Shown one piece after another: positions 15,759 to 23,600 of a stretch of DNA of 32,546 nucleotides. Within the stretch, counting starts at the first letter, position 1; each line of letters begins with the position of its first letter. This stretch comes from Muribaculaceae bacterium (GTDB taxonomy: Bacteria; Bacteroidota; Bacteroidia; Bacteroidales; Muribaculaceae), in the NCBI GenBank assembly GCA_021443235.1, contig JABUUJ010000013.1, forward strand, positions 4,480-37,025. The letters run 5' to 3'. The notes below the pieces were generated by a model, which saw only the letters and a program-made list of their open reading frames with translations, did no database searches and was not told the origin of the DNA. The translations under genes were made by a program, and so were the position numbers.

Positions 15759-16841
15759 ATGAATGGAGTGCAAGTGAAAAATGGGGGGCGTGTTCCCTAC
15801 CTCGACCTGATGAAAGGGGTCGCGATTTTCTTGGTGGTCATGGGTCATGTGATTGCGATGTGCATTCGCGGGCTCGACCGTGCGTTTATCTTCAAGTTGA
15901 TTGAGCAAACCCACATGCCCATCTTCTTCTTTGTGAGCGGTTTCCTGACCTACAAGGCCGGGTTTAGGGCGCCAAACCTCAAAAAGCGCTTGCTCCAGCT
16001 CATCGTGCCTATGCTGGTGATCACGCCCTTGTGGGTGTGGTATTTCCCGCATAGCGGACTGCAGTCGCCGTTGAGCAACAACCTCCCCGACTTGTATCGC
16101 AGCTACTGGAAAGACGGCTACTGGTTCCCGCTGTGCCTCTTCGAGTTGTTTTTGCTCTACTGGCCATTGAGCCAGGTGCTTGCGCGCATCAAGAGCTTTG
16201 CTGGCCAGGCTGTTGTGCTTGTGGTGGCATATGCGGCGCTCATCGCGTTGTCGCTGGCTTTCAGCGACGAGGCTGCCAACACAGACTATCTCGGCCTTGG
16301 GCTGCTTGCCCGCTTTTTCCCTGTGTTTATGATAGGCGTGATGGCGCGCAAGGCGGGCGACGCTTTCCAGCAGCTGCTGCACAACCCGTGGGCGATTTCG
16401 GTGACGATGCTGGTGACAGCGGTGGCGCTGTTTGCTATGGCTTATCCGTGGGATGCGCTGGGCGATGACCCGGCTGTGTGGAGTGGAGCGGCGTTTGCCA
16501 TCAGGCCAGTGCTGCATCTGGGCATAGCGATGCTCGTCATCCGCCTTGTTGAGCCGTGGGCGGCGAGCCAGATGCCGGCCGATGCCACAGTGCGCCCCAA
16601 TGCCGTGACGCGCTATTTCAACCTGCTGGGCAATGAGAGTCTGGGCATATATCTGCTGCACTACTTCTTCCTGTTCCCGCTCACTGTGCTGCAAGAGCCG
16701 CTCAATGCCATGAGTGTGCAGTTCCTGCCCATGGCGTTGGTGTCGGCATTGCTTGCGGTGCCCATCACAGGCATCACGCTGCTGCTCATCGCCCTGCTCA
16801 AGCACTCGTCGGTCACCTCCCGCCTTTTCCTGGGCAAATAA
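15759..16841 (+). CDS. Acyltransferase 3 family membrane protein
   Basis: 360 residues from ATG 15759; an in-frame GTG at 15714 would lie upstream of the predicted transcription start and is rejected. The opening RVPYLDLMKGVAIFLVVMGHV carries the Arg and His typical of acyltransferase-3 (OafA/WecH-like) proteins. HMPIFFFVSGFL follows, then about ten membrane segments. These enzymes O-acetylate or otherwise acylate surface polysaccharides. Substrate cannot be told. It is monocistronic, followed by a terminator and the tRNA on the other strand. Confidence 0.9.
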   Translation: MNGVQVKNGGRVPYLDLMKGVAIFLVVMGHVIAMCIRGLDRAFIFKLIEQTHMPIFFFVSGFLTYKAGFRAPNLKKRLLQLIVPMLVITPLWVWYFPHSGLQSPLSNNLPDLYRSYWKDGYWFPLCLFELFLLYWPLSQVLARIKSFAGQAVVLVVAYAALIALSLAFSDEAANTDYLGLGLLARFFPVFMIGVMARKAGDAFQQLLHNPWAISVTMLVTAVALFAMAYPWDALGDDPAVWSGAAFAIRPVLHLGIAMLVIRLVEPWAASQMPADATVRPNAVTRYFNLLGNESLGIYLLHYFFLFPLTVLQEPLNAMSVQFLPMALVSALLAVPITGITLLLIALLKHSSVTSRLFLGK

Positions 16842-16856
16842 TATCAATCATATAAC

Positions 16857-16891
16857 AAATCAGCCTGCCCCATCATGGAGCAGGCTGATTT
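16857..16891. terminator. Bidirectional terminator between the acyltransferase and tRNA
   Basis: A perfect 12-bp stem, AAATCAGCCTGC (16857-16868) with GCAGGCTGATTT (16880-16891), loop 11 nt. It lies 3 nt from the tRNA 3' end and 16 nt from the acyltransferase stop. Confidence 0.75.
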
Positions 16892-16894
16892 GTG

Positions 16895-16968
16895 TGGTCC
16901 CACTTGGGCTTGAACCAAGGACTCCCTGATTATGAGTCAGGTGCTCTGACCAACTGAGCTATAGGACC
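16895..16968 (-). tRNA. tRNA with CAU anticodon (Met or Ile2)
   Basis: 74 nt on the minus strand. The acceptor stem GGTCCTA pairs with TGGGACC, with one T-G wobble, and the discriminator is A. The D arm contains AGCTCAGTTGGTCAGAGC, the anticodon stem-loop is CCTGA-CTCATAA-TCAGG, and the T arm contains GGTTCAAGCC. CCA is not encoded. CAU could be elongator Met or lysidine-modified Ile2. C4-G69 and C5-G68 in the acceptor stem and overall resemblance to Ile2 tRNAs favour Ile2, but not decisively. Confidence 0.95.
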
Positions 16969-17230
16969 GGCTGATTGAGGGGCGCGGTGTTGTTGCAATC
17001 CTCAAAAGCAGTGCAAAGGTACTATTATTTATTGAAGTTGCCTAATTTTTGACCAATTTTCTCAAAAAATCAATGAATTTTGCTCAAAATCGCCTGAAGC
17101 AACGCCTTGAGATTGTGGCGTTGGCGCCGAACAATGAATCGCTGTGGACGCACAAAAATGCGGCAAAAATACGCAAAAAGTGTATCTAAAAGTTAATTAA
17201 CCTTAATTTTGTGATTAAACTGTAGCAAAA
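16969..17230. other. AT-rich intergenic stretch beside the tRNA
   Basis: No gene is seen. The stretch is the upstream side of the tRNA, and a tRNA promoter is expected but not clear. A 14-bp inverted repeat, TTAATTAACCTTAA (17193-17206) with TTAAGGTTAATTAA (17289-17302), begins here and spans the next promoter. Confidence 0.5.
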
Positions 17231-17232
17231 GT

Positions 17233-17263
17233 ATTGTGTTTTAACTTATTTGAATTAATTTTG
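17233..17263 (+). promoter_or_regulatory. Promoter of candidate small RNA 1
   Basis: ATTG (17233-17236), 19-nt spacer, TAATTTTG (17256-17263). No ORF follows before the terminator at 17304. Confidence 0.55.
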
Positions 17264-17269
17264 CACTGT

Positions 17270-17334
17270 GTTTTTCATGGTATTAGATTTAAGGTTAATT
17301 AAGATTGGTTGTCGTGAGACAATCAATTTTTTTT
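17270..17334 (+). ncRNA. Candidate small RNA 1 (about 65 nt)
   Basis: A promoter-like pair at 17233-17263 is followed by a terminator hairpin: ATTGGTTGTC (17304-17313), loop GTGA, GACAATCAAT (17318-17327), then seven T. The transcript would be about 65 nt and has no ORF. The right arm of the 14-bp inverted repeat lies inside it. I recognise no known RNA family. Confidence 0.4.
17304..17334 (+). terminator. Intrinsic terminator, candidate small RNA 1
   Basis: Ten-bp stem with one G-T wobble, GTGA tetraloop and a T run at 17328-17334. No coding gene on this strand lies upstream for more than 450 bp. Confidence 0.75.
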
Positions 17335-17415
17335 GTCCATATATAACCACGATTGGTTGATATTTCCTACTTGTTTGGGTGGTGAGAGAAATTTTGAATA
17401 ATTTTTCAAAAAAAT

Positions 17416-17446
17416 TTTGTAAAATAAAAAACAATGCTTATATTTG
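17416..17446 (+). promoter_or_regulatory. Promoter of candidate small RNA 2
   Basis: TTTG (17416-17419), 19-nt spacer, TATATTTG (17439-17446), a full Bacteroidota consensus match within an AT-rich region. Confidence 0.7.
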
Positions 17447-17452
17447 CAACCG

Positions 17453-17619
17453 AAAAAGCGTGTGAACTCTTTCATAAGCACGTAATAAAACGTGTAAAAT
17501 CATTTAGTCTAAATTTCCCTAAGTCGATGGAATTAAGAGGTCGCATGTGAATGTAAAATCGCGATTTCACGACAGTGTGAGGGCATTCCGCAACGACGGT
17601 ATGCCCCCATTTTGTTTTT
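17453..17619 (+). ncRNA. Candidate small RNA 2 (about 165 nt)
   Basis: A consensus promoter is followed about 160 nt later by a terminator: GGGCATTCCG (17581-17590), loop CAACGA, CGGTATGCCC (17597-17606) with one T-T mismatch, then TTTGTTTTT. Between them is no ORF longer than seven codons. An internal segment near 17540-17573 can fold through GTGAA/TTCAC around the palindrome AAATCGCGATTT. Size and layout fit an abundant regulatory RNA, for instance a 6S-like RNA, but I do not recognise the family. Confidence 0.5.
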
Positions 17620-17620
17620 A

Positions 17621-17753
17621 AAGAGAAGAGTTTAAAGTTTATTGTTTAATGTAAAGAGAAAAGTTTAGAGTTTATTGTTTATAGAGATTTTCAGGAACTT
17701 GACAAACTTGACAAACTTGACAAACTTGATAAACTTGACAAACTTGATAAACT
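17621..17753. repeat. Composite intergenic repeat, copy C (inverted)
   Basis: Reverse-complement layout of copy B: a GTTTATTGTTTA module (17621-17685), a short linker, then six CTTGACAAA/CTTGATAAA 9-mers (17697-17753) ending directly at the MATE stop codon (17756-17758). Relative to the MATE gene the order is the same as in copy B after the GH43 gene. Confidence 0.85.
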
Positions 17754-17755
17754 TC

Positions 17756-19117
17756 CTACTTCTGTGCTGCGATGAGGCCGTTGATGTGCTTGAACTCAAG
17801 GCGCAGCAGGAACAGGGTCACTGCGGTGGCGGCACCGTCGCTCAACGGGAACGACAGCCACACTCCGTTGAGTCCAAACATTGATGGCAGGGTGAACAGT
17901 AGCGGCAACAGGAAGATGACTTGGCGCGTCAGACTCATGAAAATCGACTTCCCGGCGCGTCCCAGCGCTTGGAAGAAGTTGGTGGTGACAACCTGGATGC
18001 CCACCACCCAGAACATCCACATGGTGAGGCGCAGCGCCTGCTCGCCAGCGTCGAGCAGTTGGGCGTCGACGGTAAACATGCTCGTGATGGCGCGGGGACA
18101 CAGTTGGCTGGCGAGCGCACCAGTGGTGCACACCGCCGAGGCGACGCCCACGGTGTACCAGAACGCGCGCTTGAGGCGGTCGAACTGTTGTGCTCCGTAG
18201 TTATATCCCACGATGGGCTGCATGCCCTGTGTTACGCCTATCACAAACATCACGATGAGCTGTGCTATAGCTGTGAAGATGCCTATTGCCGCAACTCCCG
18301 AGTCGCCGCCGTACATATATACAGTGTTGTTAATCACCGCATTGATGACGCAACCGGCAGTGTTGACGATGCATGGAGCCGCACCAATGGCCATGATGGG
18401 GTAGAGGATGCGTCGGTGCAGCCTGAAGGTGCCGCGCCGGAAGTGTATCTCGCTCTTGCGACGCATAAAGTGCGCGATGGTGTAGATGGCTCCCGCAGTC
18501 ATGGCAAGGTCGGTGGCGATGGCTGCGCCCTTGATGCCCCATCCGAGCCAGAAGATGAAGATGGGACAGAAGACCACGTTGAGTCCTGCCACCATGAGCA
18601 TGGTGAGCATGGCCTTCATGGGGTAGCCTGTTGCGCGCATGATGTTGTTGAATGAGTAGGTGATGTTGATAATCACCATGCCGGGCATGAGATAGGTGAG
18701 AAACTCGCGGGCATAGGGCAGCGAGGCGTCGCTGGCTCCAAACAGGCGCAGCATGGGGTCCATGAAGATGGCAAAGAGGCCCACGAGCGCGATGCCCAGC
18801 ACCAGTGTCATCACAAAGCTGTTGCCCAGAATTTCCTCGGCATATTTATGGTCGCCGCGGCCCAGCACAATCGACGTGCGAGCGCTTGCGCCCACCCCAA
18901 TGAGCACGCCAATGGCGGCGTGAATATTGGTCACGGGAAAGGTTATGGCGAGTCCGGCGATGGCGTCGGGTCCCACACCGCGTCCTATGAAGATGCGGTC
19001 AATTATTGTGTAGACCGACATCACCACGATGCCTGTCACAGCGGGCAGGCTATATTTCCACAGCAATCGCCCGATAGGGGCTTTTGCGAGTTCGGTTAAT
19101 CGTTCTGAACTGTTCAT
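17756..19117 (-). CDS. MATE family efflux transporter
   Basis: 453 residues, about twelve membrane segments in two similar halves, the usual MATE length. The N terminus reads LTELAKAPIGRLLWKYSLPAVTGIVVMSVYTIIDRIFIGRGVG, typical of MATE proteins, with the second-half equivalent GVTQGMQPIVGYNYGAQQFDRLKRAFW. These proteins export drugs or organic cations using Na+ or H+ gradients. The gene is alone, divergent from the phospholipase gene, and its stop codon borders a 9-mer repeat tract. Substrate is unknown. Confidence 0.93.
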   Translation of the reverse strand: MNSSERLTELAKAPIGRLLWKYSLPAVTGIVVMSVYTIIDRIFIGRGVGPDAIAGLAITFPVTNIHAAIGVLIGVGASARTSIVLGRGDHKYAEEILGNSFVMTLVLGIALVGLFAIFMDPMLRLFGASDASLPYAREFLTYLMPGMVIINITYSFNNIMRATGYPMKAMLTMLMVAGLNVVFCPIFIFWLGWGIKGAAIATDLAMTAGAIYTIAHFMRRKSEIHFRRGTFRLHRRILYPIMAIGAAPCIVNTAGCVINAVINNTVYMYGGDSGVAAIGIFTAIAQLIVMFVIGVTQGMQPIVGYNYGAQQFDRLKRAFWYTVGVASAVCTTGALASQLCPRAITSMFTVDAQLLDAGEQALRLTMWMFWVVGIQVVTTNFFQALGRAGKSIFMSLTRQVIFLLPLLFTLPSMFGLNGVWLSFPLSDGAATAVTLFLLRLEFKHINGLIAAQK

Positions 19118-19177
19118 AGATATTTAATGTGTTTCGGCTAAAAAGAGCGAAACCTCACGAAATTCACAAATTGACTG

Positions 19178-19185
19178 CAAAGTTA
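19178..19185 (-). promoter_or_regulatory. -7 box of the MATE gene
   Basis: TAACTTTG on the minus strand, 60 nt before the start at 19117. The -33 region lacks a clear TTG at the usual distance. Confidence 0.5.
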
Positions 19186-19261
19186 CAACAAAAATTGGTC
19201 AAAGAGGCCTCGTTGACGAAAAAAACTGCTCGATAATAGGTTTCTATTGCTCAATAAGTAG

Positions 19262-19269
19262 TAATTTTG
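19262..19269 (+). promoter_or_regulatory. -7 box of the phospholipase gene
   Basis: TAATTTTG, a TAnnTTTG match 32 nt before ATG 19302; the -33 region is not consensus. Confidence 0.4.
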
Positions 19270-19301
19270 TAGTCGATTTATGAATTAACGAGATTTTTAG
19301 G

Positions 19302-20147
19302 ATGAGGTTAACTGCACGCATTGTCTTTTTTCTGTGTCTGGTTGCTATGGCAACTCAAGCCACTGCACAGATTGTGGAGTATAAGGATGAAGAGCGCATC
19401 AGCGCCGACAGCCTGCTCAGAGCCTATGACAAGCTGCCCTACTTCTCTATCTACAAGGACAATTACTTCACCATAGGCACCACGCTGGGATCACCGCCGT
19501 CGCGCCACAACAGCGACGTGAAGTTCCAGCTGAGTATCGCGCAGCGACTCACCAAGAGTACACTGCCGTGGAAGACCTATGCCTATCTGTTTTTCACCGA
19601 GAAGACGATGTGGAATGTCTTTGAGCCCTCGCTGCCCATGCGCGACCTTAACTTCAACCCTGGCCTGGGAATTGGTAAGTGGCTCATTTCCAAGGATCGA
19701 GTTATAGGCAAGGCTATCCTCACACTTGAGCACGAGAGCAATGGCCGCGACAGTATATGGGACCGCAGCTGGAATAAGCTCTCGCTGGGTGTGGCGTTGT
19801 ATATCGACCCACACTTTATGGTATATGGCAAAGGTTGGCTGGCATATATCGACAGCAAGCAGAATAAGGATATTTTGAGCTATAGTGGTATTTATCAGGC
19901 AGGTTTCCAGTGGATTTCGTCTAACGAGCGTTGGGTGTTTGACTGCACCTTTGTCAAGCGCAAGGGTTGGAACTTCAACGGCAACTGGATTATCAACGCG
20001 GGTTTCCGCCTGTTTAAAAACCACAACCAGTTCCTCATGATACACTACTACAACGGTTATGGCGAGAACCTGCTCGACTATAAGCAGTATCACAACCGCC
20101 TGCGCATAGGGTTGCTCATCAGGCCCAACCTTTTCAGCGACTTTTAG
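19302..20147 (+). CDS. pldA: Outer membrane phospholipase A (OMPLA)
   Basis: 281 residues. A signal peptide ends near ATQATAQ. The motif LTLEHESNGRDSIWDRSWNKL matches the OMPLA active site: His and Ser in HESNGR, and Asn in RSWN. Alternating beta segments with aromatic belts (for instance YFTIGTTLGSPP and LRIGLLIRPNLF) fit a 12-strand barrel, and the protein ends in a C-terminal Phe, as outer-membrane barrels often do. OMPLA hydrolyses phospholipids in the outer leaflet when asymmetry is lost, and is calcium-dependent and dimeric in enterobacteria. It precedes serS by 42 nt and may share its transcript. Confidence 0.88.
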   Translation: MRLTARIVFFLCLVAMATQATAQIVEYKDEERISADSLLRAYDKLPYFSIYKDNYFTIGTTLGSPPSRHNSDVKFQLSIAQRLTKSTLPWKTYAYLFFTEKTMWNVFEPSLPMRDLNFNPGLGIGKWLISKDRVIGKAILTLEHESNGRDSIWDRSWNKLSLGVALYIDPHFMVYGKGWLAYIDSKQNKDILSYSGIYQAGFQWISSNERWVFDCTFVKRKGWNFNGNWIINAGFRLFKNHNQFLMIHYYNGYGENLLDYKQYHNRLRIGLLIRPNLFSDF

Positions 20148-20189
20148 CCGTTGTTGACACCGAACATTCTTAAAACATCAAACAACGAT

Positions 20190-21461
20190 ATGCTTACATT
20201 ACAACTTATCAACGAGAATCCCGAGGCAGTGATTGAGCGCCTGGCGGTCAAGCACTTTGACGCACGCGAGCCCATCATGCGCGTCGTGGAGCTCGACAAG
20301 CAACGCCGCGCCGCACAGAAGCAGCGCGACGACAATGCCGCACAGCTTAACAAGATGGCGGCACAGATTGGCGCACTCATGAAGCAAGGACAGCGCGAGC
20401 AGGCCGAGGCCGTGAAGGCCACCGTGGGCGCGCTCAAAAACACTAACAAAGAAATCGACGAGCGTCTCAAGGCCGCCGAGGCCGAGATTGAGGAAATCCT
20501 TCTCACGGTGCCCAATGTTCCCTACGCTGGTGTGCCCGCGGGCCGCACCGCCGAGGACAATGTGGTGGAAAAGGAAGGCGGACCGATGCCCGTTCTCGAC
20601 GACAACGCACTGCCTCACTGGGACTTGGCAAAGAAGTATAACCTCATCGACTTTGACCTGGGCGTGAAAATCACTGGCGCAGGCTTCCCTGTATACATTG
20701 GCAAGGGTGCCCGCTTGCAGCGAGCCCTCATCCAGTTCTTCCTCGACGAGGCTGGCAAGGCCGGCTATATTGAGGTTGAGCCACCCTATGTGGTCAACGA
20801 GGACTCGGGGCGCGGCACCGGCCAGCTGCCCGACAAGGAAGGCCAGATGTATCACGCTACTGCCGACAATTTCTACCTCATCCCTACCGCCGAGGTGCCT
20901 GTGACCAACATGTATCGTGACGTGATACTTGGCGCCGACGAGCTGCCCAAGATGAATTGCGCTTACTCGGCTTGCTTCCGCCGCGAGGCTGGCAGCTATG
21001 GCAAGGATGTGCGCGGTCTCAACCGCCTGCATCAGTTCGACAAGGTGGAAATCGTGCGCATCGAGAAGCCTGAGGACTCTTACGCAGCTCTCGAGCAGAT
21101 GAAAGACCATGTTCAGGGACTACTTGAGAAACTTGGCCTGCCTTGGCACATCCTGCGCCTGTGTGGCGGCGACATGAGCTTCACAAGCGCCATTACCTTC
21201 GACTTTGAGGTGTGGAGCGCAGCCCAGAAGCGCTGGCTCGAGGTGAGCTCGGTGTCAAACTTTGAGACTTATCAGGCCAACCGCCTGAAGTGCCGCTATC
21301 GTGGCGAGGACAAGAAGACCCACCTGTGCCATACGCTCAACGGGTCGGCGCTGGCATTGCCCCGCATCGTGGCCGCCCTGCTCGAGAACAACCAGACGCC
21401 CGAGGGAATACGCGTTCCCGCGTGCCTGCACAAGTACACCGGCTTCGAAATCATCGATTGA
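20190..21461 (+). CDS. serS: Seryl-tRNA synthetase
   Basis: 423 residues from ATG 20190, giving the standard opening MLTLQLINENPEAVIERL; the frame extends upstream but without homology. The N-terminal coiled-coil arm (residues about 30-100) is charged and helical, as needed to hold the tRNA-Ser variable arm. The catalytic core has class II motif 2 (FRREAGSYGKDVRGLNRLHQF) and motif 3 (GSALALPRIVAALLENNQ). It charges tRNA-Ser and tRNA-Sec where present. A terminator follows. Confidence 0.97.
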   Translation: MLTLQLINENPEAVIERLAVKHFDAREPIMRVVELDKQRRAAQKQRDDNAAQLNKMAAQIGALMKQGQREQAEAVKATVGALKNTNKEIDERLKAAEAEIEEILLTVPNVPYAGVPAGRTAEDNVVEKEGGPMPVLDDNALPHWDLAKKYNLIDFDLGVKITGAGFPVYIGKGARLQRALIQFFLDEAGKAGYIEVEPPYVVNEDSGRGTGQLPDKEGQMYHATADNFYLIPTAEVPVTNMYRDVILGADELPKMNCAYSACFRREAGSYGKDVRGLNRLHQFDKVEIVRIEKPEDSYAALEQMKDHVQGLLEKLGLPWHILRLCGGDMSFTSAITFDFEVWSAAQKRWLEVSSVSNFETYQANRLKCRYRGEDKKTHLCHTLNGSALALPRIVAALLENNQTPEGIRVPACLHKYTGFEIID

Positions 21462-21491
21462 CGTTGACTTTGAGGTCATCATGATATATCG

Positions 21492-21520
21492 CACAGCGCC
21501 CCGCGGCGCTGTGTGTTTTT
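21492..21520 (+). terminator. Intrinsic terminator after serS
   Basis: Nine-bp stem CACAGCGCC (21492-21500) and GGCGCTGTG (21505-21513) with a CCGC loop, then TGTTTTT. Confidence 0.85.
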
Positions 21521-21576
21521 ATCGCCCTTGATGAACTAAAACTGCGTGTAAATGTAACAAAAATGTAACATTTTTA

Positions 21577-21609
21577 TTTGGCGTGAGAGAAAAATTTGTA
21601 TTAACTTTG
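21577..21609 (+). promoter_or_regulatory. Promoter of the Na/Pi cotransporter gene
   Basis: TTTG (21577-21580), 21-nt spacer, TAACTTTG (21602-21609). The leader to ATG 21681 would be about 65 nt. Confidence 0.7.
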
Positions 21610-21680
21610 TAACATGAACCAATAGCGCCACACGGCGTGAAAAGCTTATCAATTATTCACTACAATTTTACTCTACTTAC

Positions 21681-23486
21681 ATGGATTATTCCATTCTTGA
21701 TTTTCTTGCTTTAATTGGCGCCGTTTGCCTCTTCCTTTATGGTATGAAGGTGATGTCGGAAGGCCTCCAGAAGGCTGCTGGTAACAGTCTGCGTTCCATC
21801 CTCTCGGCCATGACACGCAACCGTCTCATGGGTGTAATCACAGGTATCTTGATCACTGCTCTCATCCAGAGCTCGTCGGCATCAACGGTGATGGTGGTGA
21901 GCTTTGTGAACGCCGGTCTCATGACGCTCGAGCAGAGTATGGCGGTGATTATGGGTGCAAACGTGGGTACTACATTCACCGCATGGATTGTGTCGATATT
22001 TGGCTTCAAGGTAAATATGGGCACGGTGCTTATGCCCATCCTTGCCTTTGCGGTGCCCATGATGTTCATGAAGAAAAACAAGACCAAGTCGATAGGCGAG
22101 TTCCTCATTGGCTTCGTGTTCCTGTTTATGGGCCTGTCGCTCATCAGCGAGAATGTGCCCGACCTGAGCAAGTCGCCCGAGATCTTTGAGTCGCTCAAGG
22201 CCTACACCTCGATGGGCTTTGCCTCGGTGGTGCTGTTCTGGATTGTGGGTGTAGTAATTACGGCTGTGATTCAGTCAAGCGCCGCGACCTTTGCCATCGT
22301 GCTCATCCTTGCCGCCAAGGGTTGGGTGCCCTTCGACATGGCGTGCGCCATGGTGCTGGGTAGCAATGTGGGTACGACGATTACTCCCGTGCTTGCTTCG
22401 CTGGGTGGTAATGCCGCAGCGCGCAAGGCCGCAATGGGCCATGTGCTGTTTAACCTGCTGGGCGCGGTGTGGCAAATTCCGTTGTTCTACTTCATCGTGA
22501 AGTTTGTGGTGTGGCTCAACCTTGCCGTTTTCCATGTGGGTGACCCCAACGAACTATATAATGTGGCCAATGCCGGTGGTGCCACCGAGGCGCAGCTGGC
22601 TGGCATGTCGTTTGCGATGTCGTTTGGCATGTCGATGTTCCACACTGTTCTCAATGCTGTCAACCTGCTGATAATGATTTGGGTCACAGGTTTGTATGTA
22701 AAGCTTGTGAATATCATCGTGAAGTCGAAGAAGCATACCGAGGAGGAAGAGTTCAAGCTCAAATACATCTCGGTGGGTATGCTCAGCGCTGCCGAGCTCA
22801 ATATCTCGCAGGCTCAGCGCGAAATCGTGGTTTATGCGCAGCGTGTTGAGGAGATGCTGGGCCTGGTTAAGCAACTGGTTCACACCAAGACTGGCACCGA
22901 GGAGTTTAACAACAAGTTCACACGCGTGGGCAAGCTTGAGGACGCTTGCGACCGCATGGAGATTGAGATTGCCAACTTCCTTAACGAGGTGGTGGGCGGC
23001 CGTCTGTCGCTTGAGGCCAAGCACCAGGTGGCAATGATGCTCAACATCGTGAGCGAGCTCGAGAGCATTGCCGACAGCTGCAACAACGTGGCTAAGACGC
23101 TGGTGCGCAAGGAGGAGGCTCACGCTCACTTCAGCGAGTATAACTACAAGAACATCGACACTATCTTGCGTTATGCCAGCGAGGCAATGACCAGCATGAT
23201 ACCGCTGCTCACCGATATCGATAACGTAACGGCCGAGGACCTCATGCGCAACTACGACAAGGAGCGTGAAATCAACAATTTCCGCAACCTGTGCCGCACC
23301 GAGAACATCGAGAAGATCAACCAGCAGGAATATCCCTATCAGGCAGGTATCTTCTACATGGATATCATTTGCGAGGTTGAGAAGTTGGCCGACTATATCG
23401 TTAACGTGATCGACAGCATTGACGAGCAGATTTCGCGTAATGCCCACGATGGCATCCATGCTGAGGTCCATAATCCCGAAAAATAG
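21681..23486 (+). CDS. Na/Pi cotransporter family protein with PhoU-like domain
   Basis: 601 residues. Two inverted NaPi-II repeats carry the signature Gln-Ser-Ser motifs: LIQSSSASTVMVVSFVNAG with GANVGTTFTA, and VIQSSAATFAIVLILAAKG with GSNVGTTITP. About eight to ten membrane segments end near residue 340. The C-terminal 250 residues form a helical PhoU-like domain (LEDACDRMEIEIANFLNEV, LADYIVNVIDSIDEQ). It probably imports phosphate with sodium, and the PhoU part may tune activity. The gene has its own promoter and a terminator-like fold after it. Alternative cargo cannot be excluded. Confidence 0.93.
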   Translation: MDYSILDFLALIGAVCLFLYGMKVMSEGLQKAAGNSLRSILSAMTRNRLMGVITGILITALIQSSSASTVMVVSFVNAGLMTLEQSMAVIMGANVGTTFTAWIVSIFGFKVNMGTVLMPILAFAVPMMFMKKNKTKSIGEFLIGFVFLFMGLSLISENVPDLSKSPEIFESLKAYTSMGFASVVLFWIVGVVITAVIQSSAATFAIVLILAAKGWVPFDMACAMVLGSNVGTTITPVLASLGGNAAARKAAMGHVLFNLLGAVWQIPLFYFIVKFVVWLNLAVFHVGDPNELYNVANAGGATEAQLAGMSFAMSFGMSMFHTVLNAVNLLIMIWVTGLYVKLVNIIVKSKKHTEEEEFKLKYISVGMLSAAELNISQAQREIVVYAQRVEEMLGLVKQLVHTKTGTEEFNNKFTRVGKLEDACDRMEIEIANFLNEVVGGRLSLEAKHQVAMMLNIVSELESIADSCNNVAKTLVRKEEAHAHFSEYNYKNIDTILRYASEAMTSMIPLLTDIDNVTAEDLMRNYDKEREINNFRNLCRTENIEKINQQEYPYQAGIFYMDIICEVEKLADYIVNVIDSIDEQISRNAHDGIHAEVHNPEK

Positions 23487-23505
23487 AAATAGATTTTAAG
23501 TGTTC

Positions 23506-23542
23506 GGCCGTCGGCAACCGATGTTGTGGGCGGCCATTTTTT
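23506..23542 (+). terminator. Probable terminator after the Na/Pi gene
   Basis: Outer stem GGCCG (23506-23510)/CGGCC (23531-23535) encloses a small TCGG-CAA-CCGA hairpin, followed by ATTTTTT. Confidence 0.65.
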
Positions 23543-23587
23543 GTGGATTAACCTCGTTGTTTTGCTGCGATATTGCCAATTTTTTAT

Positions 23588-23595
23588 TACTTTTG
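23588..23595 (+). promoter_or_regulatory. -7 box of the TPR-LuxR gene
   Basis: TACTTTTG, a full TAnnTTTG match, with TTTG 23 nt upstream (23561-23564), slightly long. The ATG at 23601 follows 5 nt after the box. Confidence 0.5.
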
Positions 23596-23600
23596 TGGTC

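Noticed and set aside
15657..16847. 396-codon minus-strand ORF
   Set aside because: Antisense to the acyltransferase gene; composition rich in His/Gln/Arg with no motifs.
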